NCBI GenBank assembly: GCA_036646055.1
Contig: JAVXMY010000002.1
Location: forward strand, 248,001 to 312,000
DNA from: JAVWMQ01 sp036646055
Lineage (GTDB): Bacteria; Bacillota; Clostridia; Peptostreptococcales; Anaerovoracaceae
Direction: 5' to 3'
DNA length: 64,000 bases
Of this stretch, positions 32,867-41,076 are shown in pieces. Each line of letters starts with the position of its first letter. Within the stretch, counting starts at the first letter, position 1. The notes beneath the pieces are model-generated. The model was not told where the DNA came from, searched no databases, and saw only the letters and a list, made by a program, of their open reading frames with translations. Both the position numbers and the translations under genes were made by a program.

Positions 32867-33469
32867 TTATCCCTCACTTCTCTGTTTTAGACCTTGGTTC
32901 TCACCGGTTTCCGGCAAAACACCAAACTCAATAACCTTAAAATTCATATTATCATCAACCTGAAAATGATTGTAACAACCACAAGGCTGTTTAATTCCTC
33001 TAGAAGTCCTAATCTCTGCTCCCATAACCTTAGCCACAAAAGCACAATTCACCCCGGCATGTGCAACACATATAACATCACCCACCGTACTGGCCAAAAT
33101 CTCTTTAATAGCCTTCTCAAATCTATCAAGAGCATCAACACGCTTCTCACCGTCAAAAGGCTCATCTCCAAGTTCCTTCTTAATACTCTTAAGAGGCAAA
33201 CCTTCCCAACAACCCATGTCAATCTCCATTAAATCAGGGTGGGTCACCACACTAACCTTGCCATCAGCAATAATCTCCCCAGTATGAACCGCCCTAATTA
33301 GGGGGCTAGCATAAATATTACTAATGTTTTTCTCTTGAAAAAACAAGCGCAATCCAGCGCATTCTTCCATTCCAGCTTGTCCTAAGTCGATATTTGTTCT
33401 CCCTATGCAAAGTTTAATTCCCTTAGGGAAGTCTGGAGAGCCATGTCTAATTAGATATAAATTTCTCAT
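32867..33469 (-). CDS. Histidine phosphatase family protein
   Basis: A 200-residue phosphoglycerate-mutase-like phosphatase: LIRHGSPDF (catalytic His at position 9) near the start, YASPLIRAVHTGEII, EIDMGCWEG and VICVAHAGVN with the second His. Family members act on small phosphoesters such as alpha-ribazole phosphate. Such a gene is a frequent partner of XdhC and NTP-transferase genes in molybdenum hydroxylase clusters, where its role is unproven. GGATAGGGTACAA precedes the ATG. Confidence 0.88.
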   Translation of the reverse strand: MRNLYLIRHGSPDFPKGIKLCIGRTNIDLGQAGMEECAGLRLFFQEKNISNIYASPLIRAVHTGEIIADGKVSVVTHPDLMEIDMGCWEGLPLKSIKKELGDEPFDGEKRVDALDRFEKAIKEILASTVGDVICVAHAGVNCAFVAKVMGAEIRTSRGIKQPCGCYNHFQVDDNMNFKVIEFGVLPETGENQGLKQRSEG

Positions 33470-33476
33470 TTGTACC

Positions 33477-34421
33477 CTATCCTCTTAAACCCTTTGCAAA
33501 GTGTTTCCTATATATTCTATCAGTCTCTCTTTTTAATTCTTCAATAAACTTCTCGTAATTTTCAATTAATCTAAGGCCTTCTGCTGTAACTGTACTGCCA
33601 CCGCCACCGTTACCGCCGCTCCATTTAGTCACAACTGGAAATCCAAGCTGTTGCTCTATTCCCTTAATCATTTTGCTTCCCTTAGAATATGAAATTTCAA
33701 CCTGACTACAGGCCTGCTGAAGTGAACCCAAAGAATTAAGACTCTTTAGTAGTTCATATCCTGTTTCATCAAAGAATATTTCTTTGGCTTTTAATTTAAC
33801 ATTAATTTCTGGACTTACAGGGTATCCTTGACCTCTCTCATAATTCCATTCAATCAATTTTTTGTATTCTTCTGGAGTATCAATATCAAAGCAAACTGCT
33901 TCATCATCAACATCAAGATTAGTAATTGGCATATCGTAATTTTCCATTGCTCCTCTAAGGCCATCGTCTCCGTTGTAATCCTTAAGTGTAGCCGCAAAAT
34001 CACTACTAATTATTATTGGATGTCCCGGTCTACCCTGGAAGGTAGTCCTTACTAATGCGGCATCAATACTTAAAACCTTCTTCAATGTTTCTTCTAATAT
34101 TGCTGGTAAGTCCATTGGCATGATCATAATTCTATCGCACATATTCATTATATCTTCAACGCCTAGAAGCACAGAATCAAACATCTGAGTTTCATCATAT
34201 TTCTCGTTTTTGACATACCTAACATTATCAAAAGCAATGCTTTTCTTTAACTTCTCTGATAAGTGTCCAGTAACTACTGTTATAGGCTCTATATTCAATT
34301 TTTTCAGTTTACTTATTGTATGATTTGCAACAGTGGAATCTCCAAATGGTAATGCCGGTTTAAAAGCCTTCATCCTAGATGATAATCCTGCCGCAACTAT
34401 GACAGCTCCTGTCTTTTTCAT
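33477..34421 (-). CDS. MobA/MocA-like NTP transferase fused to a ModE/LysR-type winged helix
   Basis: A 314-residue two-domain protein. Residues about 1-195 are a nucleotidyltransferase: AAGLSSRMKAFKPALPFGDSTV (near 10-31), DRIMIMPMDLPAILEET, TTFQGRPGHPIIIS and NYDMPITNLDVDDEAVCFDIDTPEEY. It probably adds CMP to molybdopterin to give the MCD cofactor used by this enzyme class (MocA role, inferred). Residues about 205-300 are a helix-turn-helix of the ModE N-terminal type (YELLKSLNSLGSLQQACSQVEISYSKG). This N-terminal-half/C-terminal-half pairing is found in clostridial and deltaproteobacterial clusters. First gene of the block. Confidence 0.87.
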   Translation of the reverse strand: MKKTGAVIVAAGLSSRMKAFKPALPFGDSTVANHTISKLKKLNIEPITVVTGHLSEKLKKSIAFDNVRYVKNEKYDETQMFDSVLLGVEDIMNMCDRIMIMPMDLPAILEETLKKVLSIDAALVRTTFQGRPGHPIIISSDFAATLKDYNGDDGLRGAMENYDMPITNLDVDDEAVCFDIDTPEEYKKLIEWNYERGQGYPVSPEINVKLKAKEIFFDETGYELLKSLNSLGSLQQACSQVEISYSKGSKMIKGIEQQLGFPVVTKWSGGNGGGGSTVTAEGLRLIENYEKFIEELKRETDRIYRKHFAKGLRG

Positions 34422-34449
34422 ATAGTTTTCCTTTCTAATTTAAACGATT

Positions 34450-34480
34450 CCAATTCAAATCCGGTTCGGATTATTATTGG
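34450..34480. promoter_or_regulatory. Imperfect palindrome in the leader of the molybdenum block
   Basis: CCAAT-N4-ATCC-N7-GGAT-N4-ATTGG is symmetric over 31 bp and lies between the promoter (extended -10 TGGTATAAT on the minus strand, near 34515) and the NTP-transferase start. It could bind the ModE-like domain encoded by that gene or fold in the RNA. Confidence 0.45.
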
Positions 34481-34564
34481 TCGTTCGTTTTTTTGTTACC
34501 CAACGAGATTTATTATACCATACTGTATCCATATTTCAATAATTTTATTCCAAAAAAGCCTATA

Positions 34565-34595
34565 AAAAATAGGAACTAGATCCATGTCTAGTTCC
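34565..34595 (-). terminator. Intrinsic terminator of the AgrC-like gene
   Basis: GGAACTAGA (34572-34580) and TCTAGTTCC (34587-34595) form a 9-bp stem with a 6-nt loop. On the minus strand it is followed by T(A)TTTTTT. It separates the sensor gene from the molybdenum block. Confidence 0.88.
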
Positions 34596-34600
34596 CATAG

Positions 34601-35875
34601 TTATATAAGTATTCGCACTATTATATTGTTTTGCTCCAAATCCATGTCCAAAATACCACCGATTTTCTTTACTATCATTTCAAATGATCCAATTTGTGCT
34701 TCCCCAATTAACTCTTCCGGAGATTTACTCTTGAACTCAGATTTAACTAGAGTTTCATTAATTGGAATTATCCCTTCAATGAAGATTTTTTCATTATGAT
34801 GTTTAACAGTTAATCTTAGACCTTTTTCACATCTATTATTGGTTATTAAATAATATGCAAAATTAAAGAATTCTTTAAGTAGTATTGCCATGCCTTCTTC
34901 CTTAGAGCCTAAATCTTTTTTTAGGGAAATTGTCAGCTTTACTTTTATATATTCTTCCTTTAGTTTAGCTAAACTCTCTGAAACAACACTATTAATATAT
35001 GGATTTTCACAATATATTTCAAGAGAGCCACTTTGAGTTTTGTCTATATACTTTTTTAACTGAATTTTTACATCTTCAATTTCATTTAATTCTAGTAGTG
35101 AGTACAAGGCTCCTGTGCTACTTCTAATGTCGTGTCTTAATATTCTAAGTTCATTCTTGGTCTTTTCTACTTGCTCTCTTTGGACTTCTAATCCTTCATT
35201 GTAAGAACGAGCTGCAATGAGAGCTTTTTGCTCATAGGCCCTATCTACCCTTATTTTCATATATGCAAAGAACTGTGTATATGTGGCAATTTGAGTTGCA
35301 AATAATGCCAAGATTACGAAGAGACTGACTGGTTTTTCGTAGATGGTATCTGGATAATATGCTATTAGATAGGTGGTTATATAGAAGAATGTAGGTATTA
35401 CTGACAGACTTGCCCAACCACGATCCGACTCTTTCATTAAAGCTTTTACTATTGGGTCTACCCTTTTAATTAATATTAAGAATACTAATAAATCTGCAAG
35501 TATTAAGAATAGGAAACTTCCTAAGCTTTGGACTCCATAAATAAAAATAATCGCTGCTGCTATTTTGCCACCTGACATTAGTGATATTAATACTACAACC
35601 AGGAAAACCGTTCGAAAGTCTCGGTACTTGCCAATTACTAAGAAGAGTACCATAAACAGCACTGCTTCTACCAGCATTGATATTAGCTGAAGTTCTTGAG
35701 GTAATGGCGAAAAAATTAAAAATCTATAGTGATGGAACATCAAAATAGGAATTACTGTAATTACAACTGCAAAACATGTATTAACTATGTTAGTTCTTCT
35801 TGGGATTATAATCAATAGAAATGCTAGAGTTAGTAATGTTGTTATCCCATATAGTATTAATCGAAATGTTAACAT
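34601..35875 (-). CDS. AgrC-like sensor histidine kinase, probably catalytically impaired
   Basis: A 424-residue membrane protein with about six N-terminal helices (residues 1-205), a coiled coil (VDRAYEQKALIAARSYNEGLEVQREQVEKTKNE begins at 210) and a phospho-acceptor segment LRILRHDIRSS with His248. The catalytic end is eroded: where AgrC-type kinases read N-LLDNA(IE)A the sequence is ILLKEFFNFAYYLI, and the D-x-G-x-G loop is missing (GIIPINETLVKSEFKS). It therefore looks like a kinase relative that may not bind ATP, or a divergent one. GGAGAAGACCG precedes the ATG. The nearest LytTR regulator is 16 kb away. Confidence 0.75.
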   Translation of the reverse strand: MLTFRLILYGITTLLTLAFLLIIIPRRTNIVNTCFAVVITVIPILMFHHYRFLIFSPLPQELQLISMLVEAVLFMVLFLVIGKYRDFRTVFLVVVLISLMSGGKIAAAIIFIYGVQSLGSFLFLILADLLVFLILIKRVDPIVKALMKESDRGWASLSVIPTFFYITTYLIAYYPDTIYEKPVSLFVILALFATQIATYTQFFAYMKIRVDRAYEQKALIAARSYNEGLEVQREQVEKTKNELRILRHDIRSSTGALYSLLELNEIEDVKIQLKKYIDKTQSGSLEIYCENPYINSVVSESLAKLKEEYIKVKLTISLKKDLGSKEEGMAILLKEFFNFAYYLITNNRCEKGLRLTVKHHNEKIFIEGIIPINETLVKSEFKSKSPEELIGEAQIGSFEMIVKKIGGILDMDLEQNNIIVRILI

Positions 35876-35960
35876 CGGTCTTCTCCTGATACTTTTGTTT
35901 TAATTTAGCAATGACGTTAAAAATATTTGATTCTTGTTACTATGATTTTGTTCTGGTATG

Positions 35961-37181
35961 TTAAAATCCGATTTTGACCTTGTACTGGTCAACTAATTTT
36001 CTTTCAAATGGATCTTCATCATGTAGGTATCCGCAAATTGATGCTGATACTAGGAAGAAGTATACCAATTGACCTAAGGTAAATTCGTTCATTTCTGAAA
36101 TTGAAATTTTGACTCTATCTAAGTTTTCATCTTTAAAGGTTTCTCTCATTTGGTTTGCTAACATTCCATTTAAATCATTTAGAGTTGCTGCACTAACGTG
36201 TTCCTTTAAGGCTTCTGGGATTTTCATATCTGTAACTAGTTTTTCAGTTACAATTTCTGTTTCAAAGAAATCCGGTCTGTGACCTCTTAAAAATTGTCCC
36301 ATTGCTTTGAAGTCTCTAGCAAAACTCATGTTTGAAGTAAATAGGCCTTTGCCGTTTTTGCCTTCGCTTTCAGCAAATAGATGTGATACCCAAAGTGAAA
36401 AAGCCTCCATATTAGGGTTTTCGTACTGAAAAACTTCTACCTTCTTGCCTTCTTCAAATAAAATATTTCTAGCAATTGCGTAGTCTGCCCCGTCTATGTC
36501 CCAACAAGGATCAGTAGCCATAACTTCAGCACCTGCCAAGAATCTTTTGATGTCGATTCCTGCTACTGCCATTGGAAATAAACTGGATGGACTTAAGATT
36601 CCATAGTTAGAAACAAAACCTGTAGGGGTTTTGAAAATTCCACATCCATCTTTAGTTCCTAGTTTTTTTAAAGTACTTTCTTCTGCACCTGTCATTATCA
36701 TTATTCTTTTTGCTGCGATTTCTGGACCATATCTAGCAACCATTGCATCCTTAATTATTTCATAACCCATAATTGTTTCCGGTGTTTCTCCAGATTTAGA
36801 AACTACACAAACATTAACATCGTAATGTCTCATTTTTTCTATAACCTTAGAGTACTTACTGGCACTAATACTTTCGCCCAAAAATATTACTTCTGGAGCC
36901 GCTGAAATGTGCTCATCAATAGCTTCAATTACAGCTTTAGTTCCAGCCATACTCCCCCCGTTTCCTATTACTACAAATAGGCCACATGAGTCTTGGCAAG
37001 CAATGGCTGTCATAATTATTTCTTCTATTTTATCTTCACCTGTGCTCATGGGCAGTTTAACCCAGTCTGTACCTGGTACTCCATCCCATAAGTTATCTAT
37101 TGCAGCTTCTGCATCTTTTCTTTTTGCTACGATTTTAGCTTTATCTATTTTTAAACCTTCTAAGTTTACCTTTACGTCCAT
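35961..37181 (-). CDS. pgi: Glucose-6-phosphate isomerase
   Basis: A 406-residue enzyme that interconverts glucose-6- and fructose-6-phosphate. Visible: VVIGNGGSMAGTKAV (near residues 71-85), VSKSGETPET, LLSPSSLFPMAVAG, FAESEGKNGKGL and GQFLRGHRPDFFETE, the phosphate- and sugar-binding loops of the SIS fold. It is of the shorter clostridial type (bacterial PGI is 440-550 residues). AGGAGGACTAA precedes the ATG. The AEC transporter upstream is only 9 nt away, so they may share a transcript. Confidence 0.87.
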   Translation of the reverse strand: MDVKVNLEGLKIDKAKIVAKRKDAEAAIDNLWDGVPGTDWVKLPMSTGEDKIEEIIMTAIACQDSCGLFVVIGNGGSMAGTKAVIEAIDEHISAAPEVIFLGESISASKYSKVIEKMRHYDVNVCVVSKSGETPETIMGYEIIKDAMVARYGPEIAAKRIMIMTGAEESTLKKLGTKDGCGIFKTPTGFVSNYGILSPSSLFPMAVAGIDIKRFLAGAEVMATDPCWDIDGADYAIARNILFEEGKKVEVFQYENPNMEAFSLWVSHLFAESEGKNGKGLFTSNMSFARDFKAMGQFLRGHRPDFFETEIVTEKLVTDMKIPEALKEHVSAATLNDLNGMLANQMRETFKDENLDRVKISISEMNEFTLGQLVYFFLVSASICGYLHDEDPFERKLVDQYKVKIGF

Positions 37182-37190
37182 TTAGTCCTC

Positions 37191-38141
37191 CTAAATTCCA
37201 AACACCTTGTTAATAATCCCAACTGCCAGTGGCAAGGTTGCCATTGAAAGTACAGTTGTAAAAAACAATATCTTACTTGCTAATTCCTGATTAGCACCTT
37301 CCTGCTCTGCCATCATAGAAGTGGTTGCCGCTGAAGGCAAAGCCGCCGAAAGAGTCAAAAGACCTTTAATCATAGGATCAATAGGCAAGAAATAACAAAT
37401 TCCAATAGTAATTGCTGGCAGCATAATTAGCTTATTAATTGCTGAACCCCAAACAATTCTATTCTTGAACATATCTAAAAACTTACTACCTGCCAAAGTA
37501 GATCCAATAAATACCATTGACATTGGCGTTGCAATTCTACCCATTGTAAGTAAGTATTCTCCCACAGCGTTTTCCAGTGGAGCCTTAATTAAATACACCC
37601 CAAATCCAATAAACAAGGCAACTATATTAGGGTTAATTAAAACCGACCAAATAGTCTTAAGAATCATCTTAACTGAAACAGTATCTCTATCATGGTTATT
37701 TCGCCTCATTGCATGAATACCATAGGAGAAGTAAAAAATGTTCATTGCCGCATTTGCTGCCATCATCATAAACAGCCCTTCCTGGCCGAAAAAAATCAAG
37801 GCAACAGGAAATCCCATAAATCCATTGTTAGATGCAGTTACTGAAAGTTCAGCAACATTAGCAAGTCTATCTGGATAATGACGGAGTTTTCCATAGCCAT
37901 AAGCATAACCTGCATAAACAAAAAGCAAAATTACACCAAGAACTAAGGCAATAAAATAGTTATACAAAATAGTCCTAGACATCTGCATGGTTCCAACGTT
38001 ATATACAATTAAACATGGATAGGCAAAATATAAGATAAACTTGTTTAAGCCTCCGTTCATTTGGTCATTAATACAATTGATTTTTCTAAGAATATATCCT
38101 GTCAAAATCATTGCAAACAAAACTAAAAAATCTCCGTACAT
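37191..38141 (-). CDS. AEC family transporter
   Basis: 316 residues with about ten membrane segments; the AEC (auxin efflux carrier-like) pattern is visible in YILRKINCINDQMNGGLNKFILYFAYPCL, ASNNGFMGFPVAL and IATPMSMVFIGSTL near the middle. Members export dicarboxylic or amino acids across the cytoplasmic membrane. Substrate unknown. The ATG is preceded by ATGGGTGTGAA, a weak ribosome site. Lies directly downstream of the DUF1846 gene (19 nt). Confidence 0.88.
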   Translation of the reverse strand: MYGDFLVLFAMILTGYILRKINCINDQMNGGLNKFILYFAYPCLIVYNVGTMQMSRTILYNYFIALVLGVILLFVYAGYAYGYGKLRHYPDRLANVAELSVTASNNGFMGFPVALIFFGQEGLFMMMAANAAMNIFYFSYGIHAMRRNNHDRDTVSVKMILKTIWSVLINPNIVALFIGFGVYLIKAPLENAVGEYLLTMGRIATPMSMVFIGSTLAGSKFLDMFKNRIVWGSAINKLIMLPAITIGICYFLPIDPMIKGLLTLSAALPSAATTSMMAEQEGANQELASKILFFTTVLSMATLPLAVGIINKVFGI

Positions 38142-38159
38142 TTCACACCCATTTATCCT

Positions 38160-39674
38160 TTACTTCATATATAAGTTTGTAGTTGAGTATTCCGGATCAC
38201 AAGTAATATCAATTCCTAAGTCTCCTAAAGTATTTTCGTCCTTCTCACTTAGAATTGCAGTTGCATGAGCCTTGCAGCCTCTTAACTTCTTAAGCATGCT
38301 TACAGCAACTTCTGCCTTCTCATCATCTGAAGCAGAAACCATTAGAGCATTTAATATTTCCTCTAAGTTTAAGCTGTACTTTTCCTTGCCCAAAACGTTT
38401 TTCTTTAGTTTTTGGATTCCCCTAATTACTTCAGGTCTAATTAAATGAAGATCATCGCTTTGATTTGCCAGTTTCTTAACTGCATTTAACACTGATGCAG
38501 CCGGCGAAGCCATTCTGTTTGAACTTCTTCCCGTAATAATCTCACCATCTGGAAGTTCAATAGACATTACAACAACATTATCTCCATCATCACACTTCTG
38601 CTTTAATTCCTCAGAATACTCTCTAGCTGTATTTACAACCTTACGATCAGCAATATGGGCACCAACTTCTTCCATTAGCAGCCCCACTCTCTCAACAGAG
38701 TCTTCACTAGCCTGACCTTTTTTGTAGTTACATTTAGCAATTAAAACTCTTCTAATAATTTCCTGCCTTGCAGCTTCTCTACAAGCTTGATCATTACTAA
38801 TACAGTTTCCAGCCATATTCACACCCATATCTGTAGGTGATTTATATTCGCTTTCTCCTCCAGTAATCTTTTCAATAATTCTCTTAACAACTGGAAAAGC
38901 CTCTAAATCTCTATTGTAGTTAACAGCACTTTCACCGTAAGCCTCTAAATGAAAAGAGTCAATCATATTAACATCCTTAAGATCTGCAGTAGCCGCTTCA
39001 TAGGCAACATTTACAGGATGCTTAAGTGGTAAATTCCAAATTGGGAATGTTTCAAATTTAGCATAACGAGCCTTTCTATTTTGAAGGCTTTCATGATAAA
39101 GCTGAGAAAGACAAGTAGCAAGCTTACCGCTACCACCCCCTGGACCTGTAACAACAACTAAGGGTTTAGTCGTTTCAATATAAGGATTAGCACCATAACC
39201 ATCCTCACTTACAATAATCTCAACATCAGTTGGATAACCCTTTGTAAACTTGTGCTTATATGTTTTAATTCCTCTTCTATTTAATTTATTAATAAACATG
39301 TCAACAGAAGGCAAATCATCTTGGTATCTAGTAACAACTACACTATTAATTTCTAGCTGATACTTTCTAAACATATCGATTAGTCTAAGAACCTCTAAGT
39401 CGTAAGTAATCCCAAAATCCTGTCTTGTTTTGTTAGTTTCAATATCCCCAGAATAAACGCAGATAATAACTTCCGCCTTATCCTTTAACTTTTGAAGAAG
39501 TTTAATCTTAGCGTTTTCATCAAACCCAGGCAAAACCCTCATAGCGTGTTTGTCATGAACTAGTTTACCGCCAAACTCCAAATAAAGTCTATCTGTCTCT
39601 TCTTCCTTAATTCTTTCAATAATATGTTTTGACTGCTCCTCAATATATTTATTAGCATCAAATCCTAAATCCAT
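38160..39674 (-). CDS. DUF1846 family protein
   Basis: Start at 39674 (MDLGFDANKYIEEQ), 504 residues, the usual length; GAAGGAG stands 6 nt upstream and earlier in-frame codons lack one. Segments such as GGKLVHDKHAMRVLPGFDENAKIKLL, ETTKPLVVVTGPGGGSGKLATCLSQLYHE (a P-loop-like glycine loop at about 172-200), KHPVNVAYEAATADL and VNMAGNCISNDQACREAARQEIIRR place it in the DUF1846 family. The function is unknown; the glycine loop suggests nucleotide binding. Probably co-transcribed with the DUF1934 gene. Confidence 0.9.
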   Translation of the reverse strand: MDLGFDANKYIEEQSKHIIERIKEEETDRLYLEFGGKLVHDKHAMRVLPGFDENAKIKLLQKLKDKAEVIICVYSGDIETNKTRQDFGITYDLEVLRLIDMFRKYQLEINSVVVTRYQDDLPSVDMFINKLNRRGIKTYKHKFTKGYPTDVEIIVSEDGYGANPYIETTKPLVVVTGPGGGSGKLATCLSQLYHESLQNRKARYAKFETFPIWNLPLKHPVNVAYEAATADLKDVNMIDSFHLEAYGESAVNYNRDLEAFPVVKRIIEKITGGESEYKSPTDMGVNMAGNCISNDQACREAARQEIIRRVLIAKCNYKKGQASEDSVERVGLLMEEVGAHIADRKVVNTAREYSEELKQKCDDGDNVVVMSIELPDGEIITGRSSNRMASPAASVLNAVKKLANQSDDLHLIRPEVIRGIQKLKKNVLGKEKYSLNLEEILNALMVSASDDEKAEVAVSMLKKLRGCKAHATAILSEKDENTLGDLGIDITCDPEYSTTNLYMK

Positions 39675-39687
39675 AATTGCTCCTTCG

Positions 39688-40113
39688 TTACACAATTTCA
39701 ATACTTAACTTACTTCTTCCCTCTGTTAGTCCCTTAAGACTAATTGTATAATCAATCATCACACCACCAGTGCCCTCAGAAGTCATATAGTTTCTAAGAT
39801 CATTGGTTAAAATCTCCATAGCCACTGGTCCATAAGGTGTATCATAGGTACCCTCATGTCTCTTACCCTTAGTAAAATTCATCTCCGTAGAAACTCCAAC
39901 GTCCTTACCGATTCTAGTCATCTTAACGCTGTCACCCTCTAGTCTAAGTCTTGTCTTACACCCTGGAATACCAGTAAACTCACTTTCCTCGTAAGTTACA
40001 TAAAGCACACCATTTCGCTCAAAAAGCTGACCCTCAGTCATAAGTTCCATGTTCTCTTCTTCAGTATTATCGTGAACATGAACACCTACAATTTTTAGCA
40101 TTATATCCTTCAT
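39688..40113 (-). CDS. DUF1934 family beta-barrel protein
   Basis: 141 residues of mostly beta strand, fitting the calycin-like DUF1934/YwiB fold: VLYVTYEESEFTGIPGCKTRLRLEGDSVKMTRIG and GTYDTPYGPVAMEILTNDL are typical. Found in many Firmicutes; the function is unknown. No signal peptide. GTGAGGAAAAAAG precedes the ATG. The DUF1846 gene starts 13 nt downstream. Confidence 0.85.
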   Translation of the reverse strand: MKDIMLKIVGVHVHDNTEEENMELMTEGQLFERNGVLYVTYEESEFTGIPGCKTRLRLEGDSVKMTRIGKDVGVSTEMNFTKGKRHEGTYDTPYGPVAMEILTNDLRNYMTSEGTGGVMIDYTISLKGLTEGRSKLSIEIV

Positions 40114-40140
40114 CTTTTTTCCTCACATTTCACATCTATC

Positions 40141-41055
40141 TTACATCTTTTTAAGCAATTCATTAAGCTCATCCTTGTTAAACTCATACTTGGAGCCACA
40201 GAAATGGCAGCCAAGCTCAGCCTTGCCATCTTCCTCAATAATCTCAGTCATATCAGCCTTACCAATTGTAAGTAAAGCCTGAGCCATACGATCCTTGCTA
40301 CAATCACACTGAAGTGTAATATCTCTATATTCCAATGGTTCTGGTCTAAATTCTTCATTCATACCACCAAAAATTCTATCCATTAAATCAACAAGTAGAC
40401 CTTCCCCTGTCTTACCACCACTAGCAATCATAGTCTCCTCGATTAATGTAGTAAGAGGTTTCATATCCTTAATCATAGCCTCAAGATTATCAATAGCACC
40501 ATCCTCAGCACCAGGAAGCATCTGAACAAACATACCACCAGCTGCAGAAACGTGTCTATCCTTAGCAACCTTAACCCCTAAGGCAATTGAAGTATTCTGC
40601 TGCTCAGAAATAAAATAGTAAGCAGTTAAATCATCAGCAATTTCCCCAGAAACAAGAGCAATACTACCCATATAAGGATCCTTAAGCCCCAAGTCCTTAA
40701 TAACAGTCAGCTCACCAATTCCAAGAGAACCACCAACATCAAGTTTACCCTCAGGAGTCAGTGGCAGTTCAACATCAGGATTAGAAATGTAACCCTTAAC
40801 TCTACCATCAGCATGACCCGTAGCCAAAATCTGCTTAGCCGGACCATCACCCTTAAAAATAACTGTCAATCTATCTCTCTTGCCTTTAAGCAATACACTC
40901 ATAAGCCCCGCACCTGTAAGAACTCTTCCAAGTCCAGCAGTGGCCAAAGGGGTCAAACTATGAATATTTCTCGCCTCTTCCACAACATCCGTAGTAATAG
41001 TCAAATAAACTCTATACGAACCACTTTTATCTACTCCAATTAAAACTTTACTCAT
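40141..41055 (-). CDS. hslO: Hsp33 redox-regulated chaperone
   Basis: 304 residues; the zinc-binding redox switch lies at the C-terminus as C-x-C (CDC near residue 250) and C-x2-C (CHFC near 283). Oxidation releases zinc and activates chaperone holding of unfolding proteins in the cytoplasm. N-terminal part VLIGVDKSGSYRVYLTITTDVVEEARNIHSLTPLA is standard, as are DGPAKQILATGHADGRVKGYISNP and LSYYFISEQQ-like DLTAYYFISEQQNTSIALGV. TAGGAGAATTT precedes the ATG. Confidence 0.95.
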   Translation of the reverse strand: MSKVLIGVDKSGSYRVYLTITTDVVEEARNIHSLTPLATAGLGRVLTGAGLMSVLLKGKRDRLTVIFKGDGPAKQILATGHADGRVKGYISNPDVELPLTPEGKLDVGGSLGIGELTVIKDLGLKDPYMGSIALVSGEIADDLTAYYFISEQQNTSIALGVKVAKDRHVSAAGGMFVQMLPGAEDGAIDNLEAMIKDMKPLTTLIEETMIASGGKTGEGLLVDLMDRIFGGMNEEFRPEPLEYRDITLQCDCSKDRMAQALLTIGKADMTEIIEEDGKAELGCHFCGSKYEFNKDELNELLKKM

Positions 41056-41076
41056 TAAATTCTCCTATATCCGGTT

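Noticed and set aside
34441..34530. Molybdenum cofactor riboswitch upstream of the molybdenum block
   Set aside because: The leader is short and shows only one weak palindrome; the large Moco RNA fold was not recognisable.
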